A DNA stretch of 64,000 nt from Nitrococcus mobilis Nb-231 (GCF_000153205.1 NZ_CH672427.1:2148541-2212540), one strand, 5' to 3'. Positions 35,671 through 45,570 are shown, counted from the first letter of the stretch. Made by a program: numbers and translations. Notes: generated from the sequence alone by a model not told the origin.

Positions 35671-38493
35671 TCAGGCGCCCTCCGGGTGACCCACGCGAAG
35701 CAACAACACCGCGTCGAGATCCGGCGTGCAGACTTCCGCATCCGCTAGCGACGCCATACGGGCCTCGTGTTCAGCTTCGAGCCTCCTGCGTCGGTGCTCT
35801 CTGACCGCGGGCAATCCGATGCGGCCTATCGCCTGATAGCGCGACTCGAAAGCATACCGCGTCCGCTCGCGTTCCTCGGCGAGCCAAGTACGGTGCTCTT
35901 CCAGCAGATCCGCAAAAAGCCGCTCCCCTTGCGCCTTGGCCGCAGCCAGCGATGCTTCGAAGCTGCTTGAAGCGTTCTCCACCTCGACGTCCGGCGCGAG
36001 CGACACCGACTCCGTCAACAGCAAATCCCAGATCCGCTTGGCGGTCGGCACAAAGGTGCGGCCGTCTTCGGTAACGAAGATGGGTAAGAATCGTCGCCGG
36101 CTGAAATTCTCGGAGACGTGGGACGCGCTCAGGCTGATTTCCCACAGTGACCACACCCCTCGCACCGTATCGGGCAAGCCTGTGACCGCGGCTACAGCCA
36201 ACGGCTGTCCAGCGACGTGGCGCGGCAGCTCACTGATCACTGCGCGTGCGCGTGGGTCCTCGAGTGTGATCCACTCCATTTCTGGGTTCTGCTCCGCGGT
36301 GCGCGCGTCGAAGCAGACACAGGGTGACTCGCTGCCGTCGACCCACTTCACGCGCCATGCGTCGCCAACTCTCTCAGCTGCGCCACCGCGCGATGGCAAT
36401 CCAGCGGTGATGGCACGCTCCAGCCAATATTGCGCCGGATGGTCGCGCCACTTACGGGCATCATCCACTTCAAGCGTATGCTCCTCCGCCAGCAGGTCAG
36501 CATCCTGGCGATTCGCCGCTACCCTCTGTCGTACCTGGTCGATGACCGCATCGCATTCCTTGTCGATTGAAGCCGGGTCTTGCAGTCCATGCACGAACAG
36601 CTCGTCGAAGATCGGTTCTACCTCTGCCGAGTCCATCACATCGGCCGCCTTATCGACGCCGAACTCTTGTGCAATGACGGAGAGCTTCTCCCCCAACACC
36701 TCGCGCACCCGGTGTTCGACCGTGTCTTCCAGCACGAAGTTTATGGCTCGTACGACATGCGGCTGGCCGATTCGGTCCACGCGGCCAATGCGCTGCTCTA
36801 GCCGCATCGGGTTCCACGGCATATCAAAGTTGACGATGACATGACAGAACTGCAGATTCAGGCCCTCGCCGCCTGCGTCCGTCGAGATAAGCACTCGTGC
36901 GTCTCGCGAGAAGACCTGCTGTGCACGCGTGCGCGCGTCCAAGTCCATTCCACCGTTGAGCAACGCTATAGAAAAGCCCCGGCTTTCCAGGAACTCCGCC
37001 AGCATGGCCTGTGTGGGCACAAACTCGGTGAAGATCAGCACCTTGAGCTGTGGGTCGTTCTCTTCCTGCTGGAGTTTGTAGATCAGCTCGAGCAGGGTCT
37101 CCGCCTTGGCATCTGTTCCTTGGTGTTCCGTCTCGATAGCAAGGTCGAGCAACAGCCCGACCTCTGCCTTCTCGCGCTCCCAGCCACTACCCTGGATCAC
37201 CACGTCGAGCTGCGCTTGGCCGTCAAGTTCGGTCCACTCGTCCAACTCGGGCCTATCAACGAGCTGCGTCTGCGCCTGCGGGGTCTCCAGCAGAGCCCTG
37301 CGCTTCTCCAGGGTCGTGCGGATGGCAGCCGTACTAGACGTCACCAGCCGCTGCATCAGGATCATCAGAAATCCGATATGTCGCTGCTTGGCCGCCATTG
37401 CCTGGTTGTAACCATGACGCACGTAGTCGGTCACAGCCTCGTACAGTCTTTGCTGGGCGGCATGGCGCTCCTGCCACGCCACCGCCTGCAGGCGCGTCGT
37501 CCGTGGCTTGAACAGGGGCTGTCCCTCGGCATCAATGGCAGCACGCTTTTCCGTACGGATTACGAACGGCCGCACCCGGTCACGGTTGATGCTGCTCTCA
37601 TCCGGAAAGGTTTCCCGGTCCAGCAACTGCATCAGCCGCATGAACTGGTCGGTCTTGCCCTGGTGAGGGGTAGCGGACAGCAACAGCAGATATGGCGACG
37701 CCTCGGCCAACGCAGCGCCCAGCTTGTAGCGGGCGACCTGATCAGTGCTACCGCCAAGCCGATGCGATTCGTCGATGATCACGAGATCCCAAGAGGCGGA
37801 TATCAGGTCTTCGAAGCGTTCGCGGTTGTAGGTGGCCAGCTGCTCCACGCTCCACCCGCGCCGACCATCAATCGGCTTCACCGAGTCCAGCGAACAGATC
37901 ACCTGATCATGCATACGCCAGAGGTTTTCGTCCCCCTGGGTACCGTTGTCACGCCACTGACGGAAGGCAGCCAGTTCAGATGGTTCGATGAAACGAAAGT
38001 GCTCACCGAAGTGAAGGCGCATCTCCGCCTGCCATTGGCGTACGAGTCCCTTCGGTGCCACCACCAGCACCCGCTGCGCCATGCCACGAAGCTTCAATTC
38101 GCGCAGAATCAGACCGGCCTCGATAGTCTTTCCCAGCCCGACCTCGTCTGCCAGCAGGTAGCGGATGCGGTCGCGGCTCATGGCACGATTCAGGGCATAG
38201 AGCTGATGCGGCAGCGGCACCACGCTCGACTGGATCGGTGCCAGTAGCAGGTTGTCCTCGATCGCGTCGAGTAGTTTTGCCGCTGCCGCCGTGTGCAGAA
38301 TCTGCTCCACGGTCGGGCGCACACAGGAGAGGTCGCCAAGATCCTGGTCTCGGGCGCGCACCAGCGCATCCTTGGCCGGTAGCCAGACGCGGTAGGCAGT
38401 CTCACCCCAAACGTCTTGGCGATCGACTACCCGGCAGGGTGATCCCTGTCGGGCGTGCCAGCACCAGTCGCCGATGGCGAAGCCCTCGCTCAT
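35671..38493 (-). CDS. brxHII: SNF2-family helicase BrxHII
   Basis: A 940-residue superfamily 2 (SNF2-type) ATPase. Motif I is LLADEVGLGKTIEAGLILREL (about 113-133 by length), motif II VIIDESHRLGG, and motif III LLLSATPHQGKTDQF. The C-terminal lobe has LISTDAGGEGLNLQFCHVI and RLEQRIGRVDRIGQ. A long C-terminal region follows. BrxHII replaces other helicases in type 3 BREX. The ATG at 38493 overlaps the stop of the decayed winged-helix frame as ATGA. Confidence 0.88.
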   Translation of the reverse strand: MSEGFAIGDWCWHARQGSPCRVVDRQDVWGETAYRVWLPAKDALVRARDQDLGDLSCVRPTVEQILHTAAAAKLLDAIEDNLLLAPIQSSVVPLPHQLYALNRAMSRDRIRYLLADEVGLGKTIEAGLILRELKLRGMAQRVLVVAPKGLVRQWQAEMRLHFGEHFRFIEPSELAAFRQWRDNGTQGDENLWRMHDQVICSLDSVKPIDGRRGWSVEQLATYNRERFEDLISASWDLVIIDESHRLGGSTDQVARYKLGAALAEASPYLLLLSATPHQGKTDQFMRLMQLLDRETFPDESSINRDRVRPFVIRTEKRAAIDAEGQPLFKPRTTRLQAVAWQERHAAQQRLYEAVTDYVRHGYNQAMAAKQRHIGFLMILMQRLVTSSTAAIRTTLEKRRALLETPQAQTQLVDRPELDEWTELDGQAQLDVVIQGSGWEREKAEVGLLLDLAIETEHQGTDAKAETLLELIYKLQQEENDPQLKVLIFTEFVPTQAMLAEFLESRGFSIALLNGGMDLDARTRAQQVFSRDARVLISTDAGGEGLNLQFCHVIVNFDMPWNPMRLEQRIGRVDRIGQPHVVRAINFVLEDTVEHRVREVLGEKLSVIAQEFGVDKAADVMDSAEVEPIFDELFVHGLQDPASIDKECDAVIDQVRQRVAANRQDADLLAEEHTLEVDDARKWRDHPAQYWLERAITAGLPSRGGAAERVGDAWRVKWVDGSESPCVCFDARTAEQNPEMEWITLEDPRARAVISELPRHVAGQPLAVAAVTGLPDTVRGVWSLWEISLSASHVSENFSRRRFLPIFVTEDGRTFVPTAKRIWDLLLTESVSLAPDVEVENASSSFEASLAAAKAQGERLFADLLEEHRTWLAEERERTRYAFESRYQAIGRIGLPAVREHRRRRLEAEHEARMASLADAEVCTPDLDAVLLLRVGHPEGA

Positions 38494-38815
38494 GCGCCCT
38501 CCTGCTTAAGCGACGCGCGCCCCAACTCAGGCAAGCGGCACCTCTGCTTGCTGCTCTTCGGCTTGTCGGGAATCGTCATCTCCAGCGCGCCATCTCCCCG
38601 GACACCTTCACCAGCAGCGCGAGGCCTTGGGGGGAGACTTGCGGGGTCACTTGGGGGATCACTTGCGGGGTCACATGAAGGGTAACTTGCGGGGTGGCTT
38701 GCCCGGCCGCCTGGGTGAATCGCTCCCCCAGGGCAACCGGAACCTCGAACAGGGTCTCGCCGACCGGCTGGAGCAATTGCTGCCGGATCAGATCCTCGGC
38801 GACTTTTGGTGTCAT
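38490..38815 (-). pseudogene. Winged-helix C-terminal fragment, deleted and frameshifted
   Basis: The region is bounded by an ATG overlapping the DUF4276 stop (38815) and a TGA overlapping the brxHII start (38490), so it once was a coupled gene, but 326 bp cannot be read in one frame. The first 79 codons (MTPKVAEDLIRQQLLQPVG, then a VTPQV repeat, ending VSGEMARWR) stop early. The other frame continues ALEMTIPDKPKSSKQRCRL. TPQV repeats, a GEM motif and MTIPDKPKSSKQ together are the typical C-terminal winged helix of Fic and Schlafen/AAA_4-type ATP-binding proteins. Compared with that pattern about 30 residues between GEM and MTIPDKP are missing. Confidence 0.6.
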
Positions 38816-39474
38816 ACAGCACCTTTTGCCGCAAGACAGCGCAGTCCATCGCGCAGCTTGGTGAAGCTGGGTGAGACATTTCGTTCTGGATCAAGCAAAG
38901 GGCCAATTTCTTGCGCCCACTCGTGCTTAATCTGACCCGGCAGTGGCCATCCGGCCTTCTTGACTGCAGCAGAGCCTCCGGAATACACTGCGTCGGCAAG
39001 CAGCTCCCAAGTGTTGCAAACGCTGTCCTGTACATATCTATTCAGTACATCGCGCTTGGCATTAGGATAGGCTTGTTCCAGGGCCTGTCTGTCCCCCAGA
39101 TACCAGGCTTCCACTTCCTCGATGGCCAACCGGAAAAGTGTGTTCGGCAACGGATTGCATCCAGCAGCCAGCGCTTTCAACTCTGCAAGAAATAGCGTGC
39201 AATCCCGACAGTCGGAATCCAGTACCACTACGACAGCATCGATGCCGGGTGTCCTGCCATAGCCCTGCAACAGCCGTGGCAGTTGATCCAACAGAATGCG
39301 TTTTCCCGGATCGGCTTTTCCTCTCAGGTTTCTCGGGATGCGTCCTATTCCCTTGTACGCATGGGTACGCCAAGTGTGCGGATCACCCCGGTCGCCCAGT
39401 ATTTTCGGCAGCACGGCTTCCAGCAGCTTTTCCCCAGAACTGTCCTCCACCAATATCTCGATATGCATGCTCAT
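38812..39474 (-). CDS. DUF4276 TOPRIM-like protein, partner of the AAA ATPase
   Basis: A 220-residue protein starting MSMHIEILVEDSSGEKLL. An N-terminal strand with Glu (ILVEDSSGE) and a later strand VVVVLDSDCRDC (DxD) are the acidic positions of a TOPRIM fold, as proposed for DUF4276. IEEVEAWYLGD is a further typical block. In defence islands such proteins are paired with ABC-type AAA ATPases; the AriA-AriB (PARIS) and OLD pairs are related in design, with the TOPRIM part acting as nuclease effector. The start overlaps the ATPase stop as ATGA. Its nuclease role here is inference. Confidence 0.75.
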   Translation of the reverse strand: MSMHIEILVEDSSGEKLLEAVLPKILGDRGDPHTWRTHAYKGIGRIPRNLRGKADPGKRILLDQLPRLLQGYGRTPGIDAVVVVLDSDCRDCTLFLAELKALAAGCNPLPNTLFRLAIEEVEAWYLGDRQALEQAYPNAKRDVLNRYVQDSVCNTWELLADAVYSGGSAAVKKAGWPLPGQIKHEWAQEIGPLLDPERNVSPSFTKLRDGLRCLAAKGAV

Positions 39475-40700
39475 CTCGCATCGAGATAGTCGGCATACCA
39501 CAGACCGCCCAGCGGCAGGCCTTCAGCCACCATGTTCTTGACGATTTCAATATCGGACGCACGCTGGATGCGTGAATAGCCATCATCTCCCTTGCTGAGG
39601 ATCCAGACTTCCTCCGGTGCCAGAGCATCGACAAAATACGGTTGATGGGTGGTCACGAATATTTGTGGTGCTCCTTTTCTCCCGGTAGCATGCGCCCGGA
39701 ACTCCTGAGCAAGGGATTCCAGTAGCTTGTGGTACAACCCATTTTCCGGCTCCTCAATGCAGATAAAGGGCGGCGGGTCAGGGTCTTCCAGCAACAGCAG
39801 GTAGCAAAACACCTTCAAGGTGCCATCCGACACCTGCTGGGCAAAGAACGGATCGGAAAAAGCCCCATCATTGAATCGCAGCAAGACCCGCTTATCGTCC
39901 GTCACCTTGGTGCCGATACTTTTGATGCCAGGAATCTTGCTGGCGATGCGGTTCAAAATGGACTGGAAGCGGGACTTGTGCTCACGCTCCATGAATTGCA
40001 CCACGTTGCCGATGTTGTCGCCATGCATGTTCAGATGCCGCTGCGGGCCAGCACTGGGCAGGCTGCGCGCCGCATCTGGATAGAAATAGGAGAGATACCA
40101 AGCCTTGAGGAAATTGCGAAACTTGCTGATGCGCGGATGTTCTCTCAGTGTCCCCAAAGTGGCAATGCCCAACTCACGGGAGTCCGTTAGTTCCACCGAG
40201 CTGCTGGTGCGGTCTTCCTCCTCTGTACCTTCCACAGCGTCCTCACCCGCCCAGACTGTTCCCTTGCCATATTCCAACCGAAGAAATGGAAACGGCCGGC
40301 CATATCTTTGCCCTTTACGCCGCTGCCTCAGTGCCTCTGAAAGTACGAAAGGCCGGCCGCTGTTATCGAGATCAATGGCAAGTTCATAGGTGATGGGGCG
40401 CTCATTCGGCGCTTCACGGTAATAAATCTCAAAGCTTATCGGCTCATCGACATTTTTAGATCGCAGCCGCTCAAAACCACCGCGCTGCTTCATGTCGCAG
40501 GCGGCCTCCACGTCGGCCGACAGACAATCCGCTACAAAACCGAAGGCGTCGAACAAAGAACTCTTGCCCACGCCATTCTTGCCGATCACCACAGTGAATG
40601 GTGTGAGTGGCTCGCCGCTTTGCTGCCCGGATAGCTTGCCTAAAGTTACATCGCGCAGCGCGCGATAGTTTTGCACGCGAAAGCCTTCGATAGTGGCCAT
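39471..40700 (-). CDS. AAA (ABC-type, AAA_21/AAA_15) ATPase of a two-gene defence module
   Basis: A 409-residue overcoming-lysogenisation-defect/SMC-like ATPase. MATIEGFRVQNYRALRDVTL is the usual opening of the family. Walker A is VVIGKNGVGKSSLFD (about 37-51), the signature region is QQVSDGTLKVFCYLLLL, Walker B PFICIEEPENGLY, and the switch TTHQPYFVDAL. It starts immediately after the pglXI stop (TAA-ATG) and overlaps the DUF4276 gene by 4 bp. In PARIS-type systems the ATPase senses phage proteins and controls its TOPRIM partner; whether this pair works the same way is unknown. Confidence 0.82.
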   Translation of the reverse strand: MATIEGFRVQNYRALRDVTLGKLSGQQSGEPLTPFTVVIGKNGVGKSSLFDAFGFVADCLSADVEAACDMKQRGGFERLRSKNVDEPISFEIYYREAPNERPITYELAIDLDNSGRPFVLSEALRQRRKGQRYGRPFPFLRLEYGKGTVWAGEDAVEGTEEEDRTSSSVELTDSRELGIATLGTLREHPRISKFRNFLKAWYLSYFYPDAARSLPSAGPQRHLNMHGDNIGNVVQFMEREHKSRFQSILNRIASKIPGIKSIGTKVTDDKRVLLRFNDGAFSDPFFAQQVSDGTLKVFCYLLLLEDPDPPPFICIEEPENGLYHKLLESLAQEFRAHATGRKGAPQIFVTTHQPYFVDALAPEEVWILSKGDDGYSRIQRASDIEIVKNMVAEGLPLGGLWYADYLDAR

Positions 40701-43466
40701 TTACGGCTCCTCCGTGCGCGTCAGCGCCTGGTCGTACCAGAGGAGCAGCTTCTCGTCTTCCTGTAGTGCCGCTTCAGGGATCTTCTGGGCTACCTTGATG
40801 ATGGTCTGGTAGTCCTTATTACCCCAGGCCGCCTTGAACCCCGCACGCAGCGCTTCCAGCCTGAACTCCTTGAGTCGGCGACCCGTCGCGGCCCGGTAGC
40901 TTTCGAATTCCTTCAACAGCACCTTCTCGCGTTTCTTTTCGAGATCCTGCGCCTTATTCGGGTCGGGGACATACCAGCGATCCTTGGCCTTGGCGACCAA
41001 GCGCGGATCACTCTTTTCGAGACCGCGCAGGTCCTTGTGGTTGGTGGAGAGGTAGCTGTGAATCTGGCTTGGCACATCACCCGCGCCGTCGTATCGAATG
41101 AAGTTATCCTCGAGCAGCTGTGAGAGCTCAGGCTTGCTCTCATGTTTCTTCCAACCGGCGCCAAGTTGAGTGATGAACTCAGGATGCAGCCCCTGATACG
41201 TCGAAGGGCGTTTTCTCAGGAAATCCGTCAGCCAATCGATGGCGCTGCGCTCGTCGGACACGAACAGCTCCATCTGCGGTGCCTGTGCCATCTGAGCCCG
41301 CTTCTTGTCGTACTCGGCGACCTGTTCCGGCAGGAACACCATGCCGTCACGCTCGGGAAACCGGCTCCGCACCCCACTCAGGAATTCGTCGCTGGACAAG
41401 GGCACGGGCGCGTCATGGCGCACGAACCAGGCTACCAGCCGGTCGTAGATGCGCCGAGGGTCACGCTCGACGATGAGTTCCATCTCCCCGTTCCTGGTTT
41501 TGGTCACCGACAGGTTCCTGAGATGGGTTTGTACGAAGTCCCACGCGGATTCAGGCGTAGCGCCTCGCTGGGCAAGGCGCTGCTCCAGGCCGCCATTGGG
41601 TTTGTAGGCTGAGATCACCAGATCCTGCTTCACTGCGGTGGTGGAGGTCACTTGCCGGTAGCTGCCCTGCAGCTTGTCCAGCGCCGTCACTTCGGCGACC
41701 ACGAAACCGGCCTGCTGCAAGGCTACCTGGATGGCGTTCCACACCGCCGCCTTGCTATTGGAGAACACCACCGTCATCCAACGCCCGGGCTTGAGTACGC
41801 GGTGGTACTCGGCGAAGCAGCGTTGCATCAGGTGCTGGTACTCGGGCAGTGCCTTCTTCTTAAAGCGGTCGATGATGGCTTCGGGTTGGGCATCGGTCGT
41901 CACTCCGTGCCACGACTCGACCAGGAAGTTCAGGTCAGCGTAGTAGATGTTCTCGCCAAACGGCGGGTCGGTGAAGACGTAATCGATAGAAGCATCAGGC
42001 AGTGGCAGTTGGGCGGCTGCTCCGGTGTTGATACCAGCGAATCCGAATTGGGATCGATACCCGTGGAAGGCTTTTTCTAGTCGGCTCAGCTTTCCATCGA
42101 GGATGTACCAGGGGCTACATTCCGAATGCTGCGACGCGATGTAATATACGCCACTCAGGTACTGATTGACCTGCGAGAAGTGTGTAGGCGTGTACCGTGC
42201 AAGTACCGACATACCCCAGATAGCTTGTTCAACAAAGAACAACAGGAAAGCCCGAGTCCGAGCACCAGGGTATGCGTTGGCCTTCTCCCACAGCTTGCCC
42301 ATGGCCTGCGCGGCACGTGGCAGAAAAAAGTGGTGAATGTGTGTGACTCCCGCGTAGTCCATGCGAGCCCGCTCATGAGTCATGTGCATCGGCGGGATTT
42401 CGATGGTGGGCACTTGAAACGGGAGCGGCAATGACTCAATGCGCTGGATCACAGCCAAGTCATCGTGGGTCGGCTTCTTTTCGTAGCGCGTCTTGCCGTC
42501 GGTGTATGAGATCAGCGTCGCCGCCCGTTTGGGCACCTGTATCGTATTGCCTGTACTCGGATCGAGCTTTGCTGTGTATAGGCGGTCGAGCCGAGATTTG
42601 ATCAGCTCGGCGCCGCAGTGTGGACAAGGAAACGACTCCTTGACTCGCTTGGACTTCTCATCAAGTGCCTCCTCGGTGAAGTTCACCTCACCTGCACACT
42701 CCGGGCAACTGTAGAGCTGGCTCCAAACGGTGTACCCGATACGCCCCTTGGTCTTGCCGTCGGTGTGCAGGGTTTCATACATCCAGCCGACATCCTGCTC
42801 GACCGACTTGAGCAGTTGCTTGCCTGCCTGCGCGAAGGCATCGACGTCGAACGGCAGGTTGTAGTTGGCTGCAATGAAGGTGGCCACCGGCGACAGGTCG
42901 TTGAGCACCACTCGCCGCGCACCCCATTGCGGCGCCGGCCGACCTTCCTTCTTCCGCGCCAGCTCGACCTCGTGTCGATACTTGGCTGGCGCCGTGCCGC
43001 ACCACTGAGCGGCTACACCCGTCATGCCAGAGCCCGCAAACCCGTCGAGCACGATGTCGCCCGGCTTCGTGTAGTGCAGGATGGACGGCACGATGGCCAG
43101 ATGCGGCACCTTGGTGTGGTAAGAGTGCGCCTTGTAGATCGGATCGGTCTTGCCCACCGACACGTCGATCGCCAATGGCTCGCGCCGATAAGATTCGGCC
43201 GGGTCATAAGGCTTCCCATACTGCTGAACGAAATCGGCCAACCAGGGATTCGGGCACGCGGTGTAGTACGGCGGATCGGACATGGCCAGAATGGCCTCGT
43301 CCGTCCCCTGCGGAAATCCTTCCTGCTTGCGGAATGCCGGGTCTTTGAGTTTTTCGGCCAGCAGTTTCAAGTAGTGCTTGCGACGCGCTTGGTCGCTTGG
43401 GAATGTCTGCCCAAGACATTCCACCGAGCCGGAGATCTGCTTGCCTGCTTCAAAAAGGGATGTCAT
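40701..43466 (-). CDS. pglXI: BREX adenine DNA methyltransferase PglXI
   Basis: About 921 residues, a large beta-type DNA methyltransferase. AMSDPPYYTACPNPWL carries the first DPPY; GDIVLDGFAGSGMTGVAAQ is the AdoMet motif. A zinc-ribbon pair (CPECAGEV ... CPHCGAEL) is followed by a second DPPF in YVFTDPPFGENIYYADLNF. In BREX the methyltransferase marks host DNA at an adenine in a non-palindromic site. The start at 43466 (MTSLFEAGKQISGS) lies inside the end of herA (17-bp overlap) and has GGGGAA about 8 nt upstream. Longer starts to 43643 would run deep into herA and look non-coding. Confidence 0.88.
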   Translation of the reverse strand: MTSLFEAGKQISGSVECLGQTFPSDQARRKHYLKLLAEKLKDPAFRKQEGFPQGTDEAILAMSDPPYYTACPNPWLADFVQQYGKPYDPAESYRREPLAIDVSVGKTDPIYKAHSYHTKVPHLAIVPSILHYTKPGDIVLDGFAGSGMTGVAAQWCGTAPAKYRHEVELARKKEGRPAPQWGARRVVLNDLSPVATFIAANYNLPFDVDAFAQAGKQLLKSVEQDVGWMYETLHTDGKTKGRIGYTVWSQLYSCPECAGEVNFTEEALDEKSKRVKESFPCPHCGAELIKSRLDRLYTAKLDPSTGNTIQVPKRAATLISYTDGKTRYEKKPTHDDLAVIQRIESLPLPFQVPTIEIPPMHMTHERARMDYAGVTHIHHFFLPRAAQAMGKLWEKANAYPGARTRAFLLFFVEQAIWGMSVLARYTPTHFSQVNQYLSGVYYIASQHSECSPWYILDGKLSRLEKAFHGYRSQFGFAGINTGAAAQLPLPDASIDYVFTDPPFGENIYYADLNFLVESWHGVTTDAQPEAIIDRFKKKALPEYQHLMQRCFAEYHRVLKPGRWMTVVFSNSKAAVWNAIQVALQQAGFVVAEVTALDKLQGSYRQVTSTTAVKQDLVISAYKPNGGLEQRLAQRGATPESAWDFVQTHLRNLSVTKTRNGEMELIVERDPRRIYDRLVAWFVRHDAPVPLSSDEFLSGVRSRFPERDGMVFLPEQVAEYDKKRAQMAQAPQMELFVSDERSAIDWLTDFLRKRPSTYQGLHPEFITQLGAGWKKHESKPELSQLLEDNFIRYDGAGDVPSQIHSYLSTNHKDLRGLEKSDPRLVAKAKDRWYVPDPNKAQDLEKKREKVLLKEFESYRAATGRRLKEFRLEALRAGFKAAWGNKDYQTIIKVAQKIPEAALQEDEKLLLWYDQALTRTEEP

Positions 43467-45570
43467 CGTCAAATTCCCCGGCATTACCGACTGCTTGGTT
43501 GTTTGCGTTTTGTTGTTCGGGCTGCGTCTGCTGCCAATCTGTGGCAATAGCAGCCCAATCCACCTCACGCTGAGTCTGGCCAGACCACACGGCCCAGAAA
43601 TCGGGGTCATCCGATTTCGGCCGATGGAGTTCCGGCAAGGCATTGATCTGCACGAGCACTGGCAGCTCGGAGGCCCAGCCCAACAAAATGGCGTTGCGCG
43701 ACGGCAGGGAGGGCAGATCGCGCAGCAGGCCGCGCAAATTATCAGGTACGAGCTTGTGCACCAGCTCCTGATCGCGATCGTTGCTGATGCGATGGAGCAG
43801 ATAGCTGTTGCATTGGGACAGCACCGTGGGCGACAGCTCGCTCGGACGCTGAGACGACAGCACCAGCCCTAGACCGAACTTGCGGCCCTCGCGGGCGATC
43901 TTCTCGAAGACCTGGCAGCAGATGGCGGCGGAATTCTGATTCTCCGTGTCGTCCTTATAGCGTTTGATGAAGGTATGCGCTTCTTCCATTACCAACACGG
44001 TGGGTAAAGTCTTGCCGCGGCTGAGCTTGCGGTAGCGCTGCAAGGCTTCCAGCGTCATGCGGGCAATGACCGCAGTGATGATATGGACGACCTCGGCTGG
44101 CACCAACGAAAGGTCGATGACAGTGACTGTGCCGTTGGAGGCTTGATTGTCTCCGATGTACTTGCTCAGCCAGCCGTATAGGGATACCTCTTTAGTACCA
44201 CCAGTGATGGTCTTCATGCGACTATCCGAAAGAATTGTTCGGATTCGCATGAGCATGGTTTCGACGTACTCGGAAACGTTCAACAGTTCAGCATTGGCCT
44301 CGACGCTGCGCAGGAGTTGATCGCCGGTGAATGGGCGTGGCACGTCGGCATCGATAGGGAGAATATCCACATCGCTACCACCGAAGGCAGCATGAGCCGA
44401 CTTCACTAGGCTTAGAAACTCATCGATCTCTGCTTTAGTGAAGTCATAAGTTGGATACTGACCACCACGTGCGCTTGCGAACGCCGTAATCTTATCTTTC
44501 ACCGCCTTCAGCGCGGAAACTTCTTCCGCGCTGAACGAGGCGTCCTCTGCAAGCCCTTCTTGCCACTTCTTGATCTTCTCGAAGAAGTTCTTTGGATGAG
44601 GAAAGTTGGCCCAAGGCCTGCCGGCATTCCGTTCGATCTGAATTACACTCACCACGGTTCGCAGGAAACGCCGCATCTCATGGCTTGGCGTGGCTGAAGC
44701 ATCTACCGCGCCATCGCGAACCGAGCGAAGCGCCTGAATCAACGTCGGACGCTGCGTCCTGGCACTCGCCTGAGTGAATGCGCTCCATTCGGCGCTATTC
44801 CAGAACCACAGGGGCACCTGGAGCTGCTCGATACCTTTGGCGGGCTCAACCGCGAACACCCGCACGTTGCTCATATCCCGGAAGGTGTTGGCGTATTCTC
44901 CATTGGGATCGAGCACGATGAAGCGGGCATTGGGGTCAGAGCCGCCGCGCGCCTTCTGCGCCTCATCCATTGACCAGCGGATCAGTCCCGCCACCGAGCA
45001 AGATTTGCCACTGCCCGTGTTGCCCAGCACAGCCAGATGGCGGCCGAAGAGACGGTCCGGGTCGATCCGCACCTCCGCGTTGGCGGCCAGCGGACTGATG
45101 CCGATCTTGACGCGGCGGTTCTTGCCGGACTCGACGATGGCGCGCAGTTGGCTCTGCGTCGGAAGCAGTACCGGATCGCCGACCGTGGGATACGCCTCTA
45201 CGCCACGCCGAAACTCATAGCGCTCCTTGTCCCCATCCAGGCCTTCGTAGATCAGGCACCCCAAGGGATTGAGACTCATCTTGCGCAGTGGATAGGGTAA
45301 ATCCACCAGGCCAAAGTCCTGCATACCCTTGCGCTTCGGGTACTGCGAGCGCTCGACGGTGATCCACTCCACCTGCGCCACGAGATGGCCCTGGTCGCTG
45401 GGCACCAGCGCATAGCCATTGATGCGAGGAAACGGACGCGGTGTTCCAGTATTCAGCGCGACGGCATCCGGTGCTTCGATGTCCAGCAGCACCTTGATCT
45501 CGTCCGGCGAGACGAAATCAATCTTGCCGATGCGCAAGGAATCGGCATAGGCTATCGGCGACACGCTCAT
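43450..45570 (-). CDS. herA: HerA-type ATPase of a SIR2-HerA module
   Basis: A 706-residue HerA/FtsK-superfamily motor. The N-terminal HAS-barrel-like region (about 1-140) precedes Walker A LGNTGSGKSCSVAGLI (about 182-197). Walker B is PTVLVMEEAHTFIKRY (about 535), followed by GLVLSSQRPSELSPTVLSQC. HerA hexamers translocate DNA; with SIR2 they form a complex that degrades NAD+ during phage attack. The ATG overlaps the sir2 stop (ATGA) with GGAGG just upstream, so the pair is co-translated. Confidence 0.85.
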   Translation of the reverse strand: MSVSPIAYADSLRIGKIDFVSPDEIKVLLDIEAPDAVALNTGTPRPFPRINGYALVPSDQGHLVAQVEWITVERSQYPKRKGMQDFGLVDLPYPLRKMSLNPLGCLIYEGLDGDKERYEFRRGVEAYPTVGDPVLLPTQSQLRAIVESGKNRRVKIGISPLAANAEVRIDPDRLFGRHLAVLGNTGSGKSCSVAGLIRWSMDEAQKARGGSDPNARFIVLDPNGEYANTFRDMSNVRVFAVEPAKGIEQLQVPLWFWNSAEWSAFTQASARTQRPTLIQALRSVRDGAVDASATPSHEMRRFLRTVVSVIQIERNAGRPWANFPHPKNFFEKIKKWQEGLAEDASFSAEEVSALKAVKDKITAFASARGGQYPTYDFTKAEIDEFLSLVKSAHAAFGGSDVDILPIDADVPRPFTGDQLLRSVEANAELLNVSEYVETMLMRIRTILSDSRMKTITGGTKEVSLYGWLSKYIGDNQASNGTVTVIDLSLVPAEVVHIITAVIARMTLEALQRYRKLSRGKTLPTVLVMEEAHTFIKRYKDDTENQNSAAICCQVFEKIAREGRKFGLGLVLSSQRPSELSPTVLSQCNSYLLHRISNDRDQELVHKLVPDNLRGLLRDLPSLPSRNAILLGWASELPVLVQINALPELHRPKSDDPDFWAVWSGQTQREVDWAAIATDWQQTQPEQQNANNQAVGNAGEFDDDIPF

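Noticed and set aside
36841-38247. 468-aa plus-strand frame
   Set aside because: Antisense to the helicase brxHII; no motif, composition typical of a shadow frame.
38640-38720. Short tandem repeats (CACTTG..GGGGTCAC type), considered as a CRISPR-like array
   Set aside because: They encode the TPQV amino-acid repeat of the winged-helix remnant; unit length is about 12-15 bp without spacers. No CRISPR array is seen anywhere in the window.
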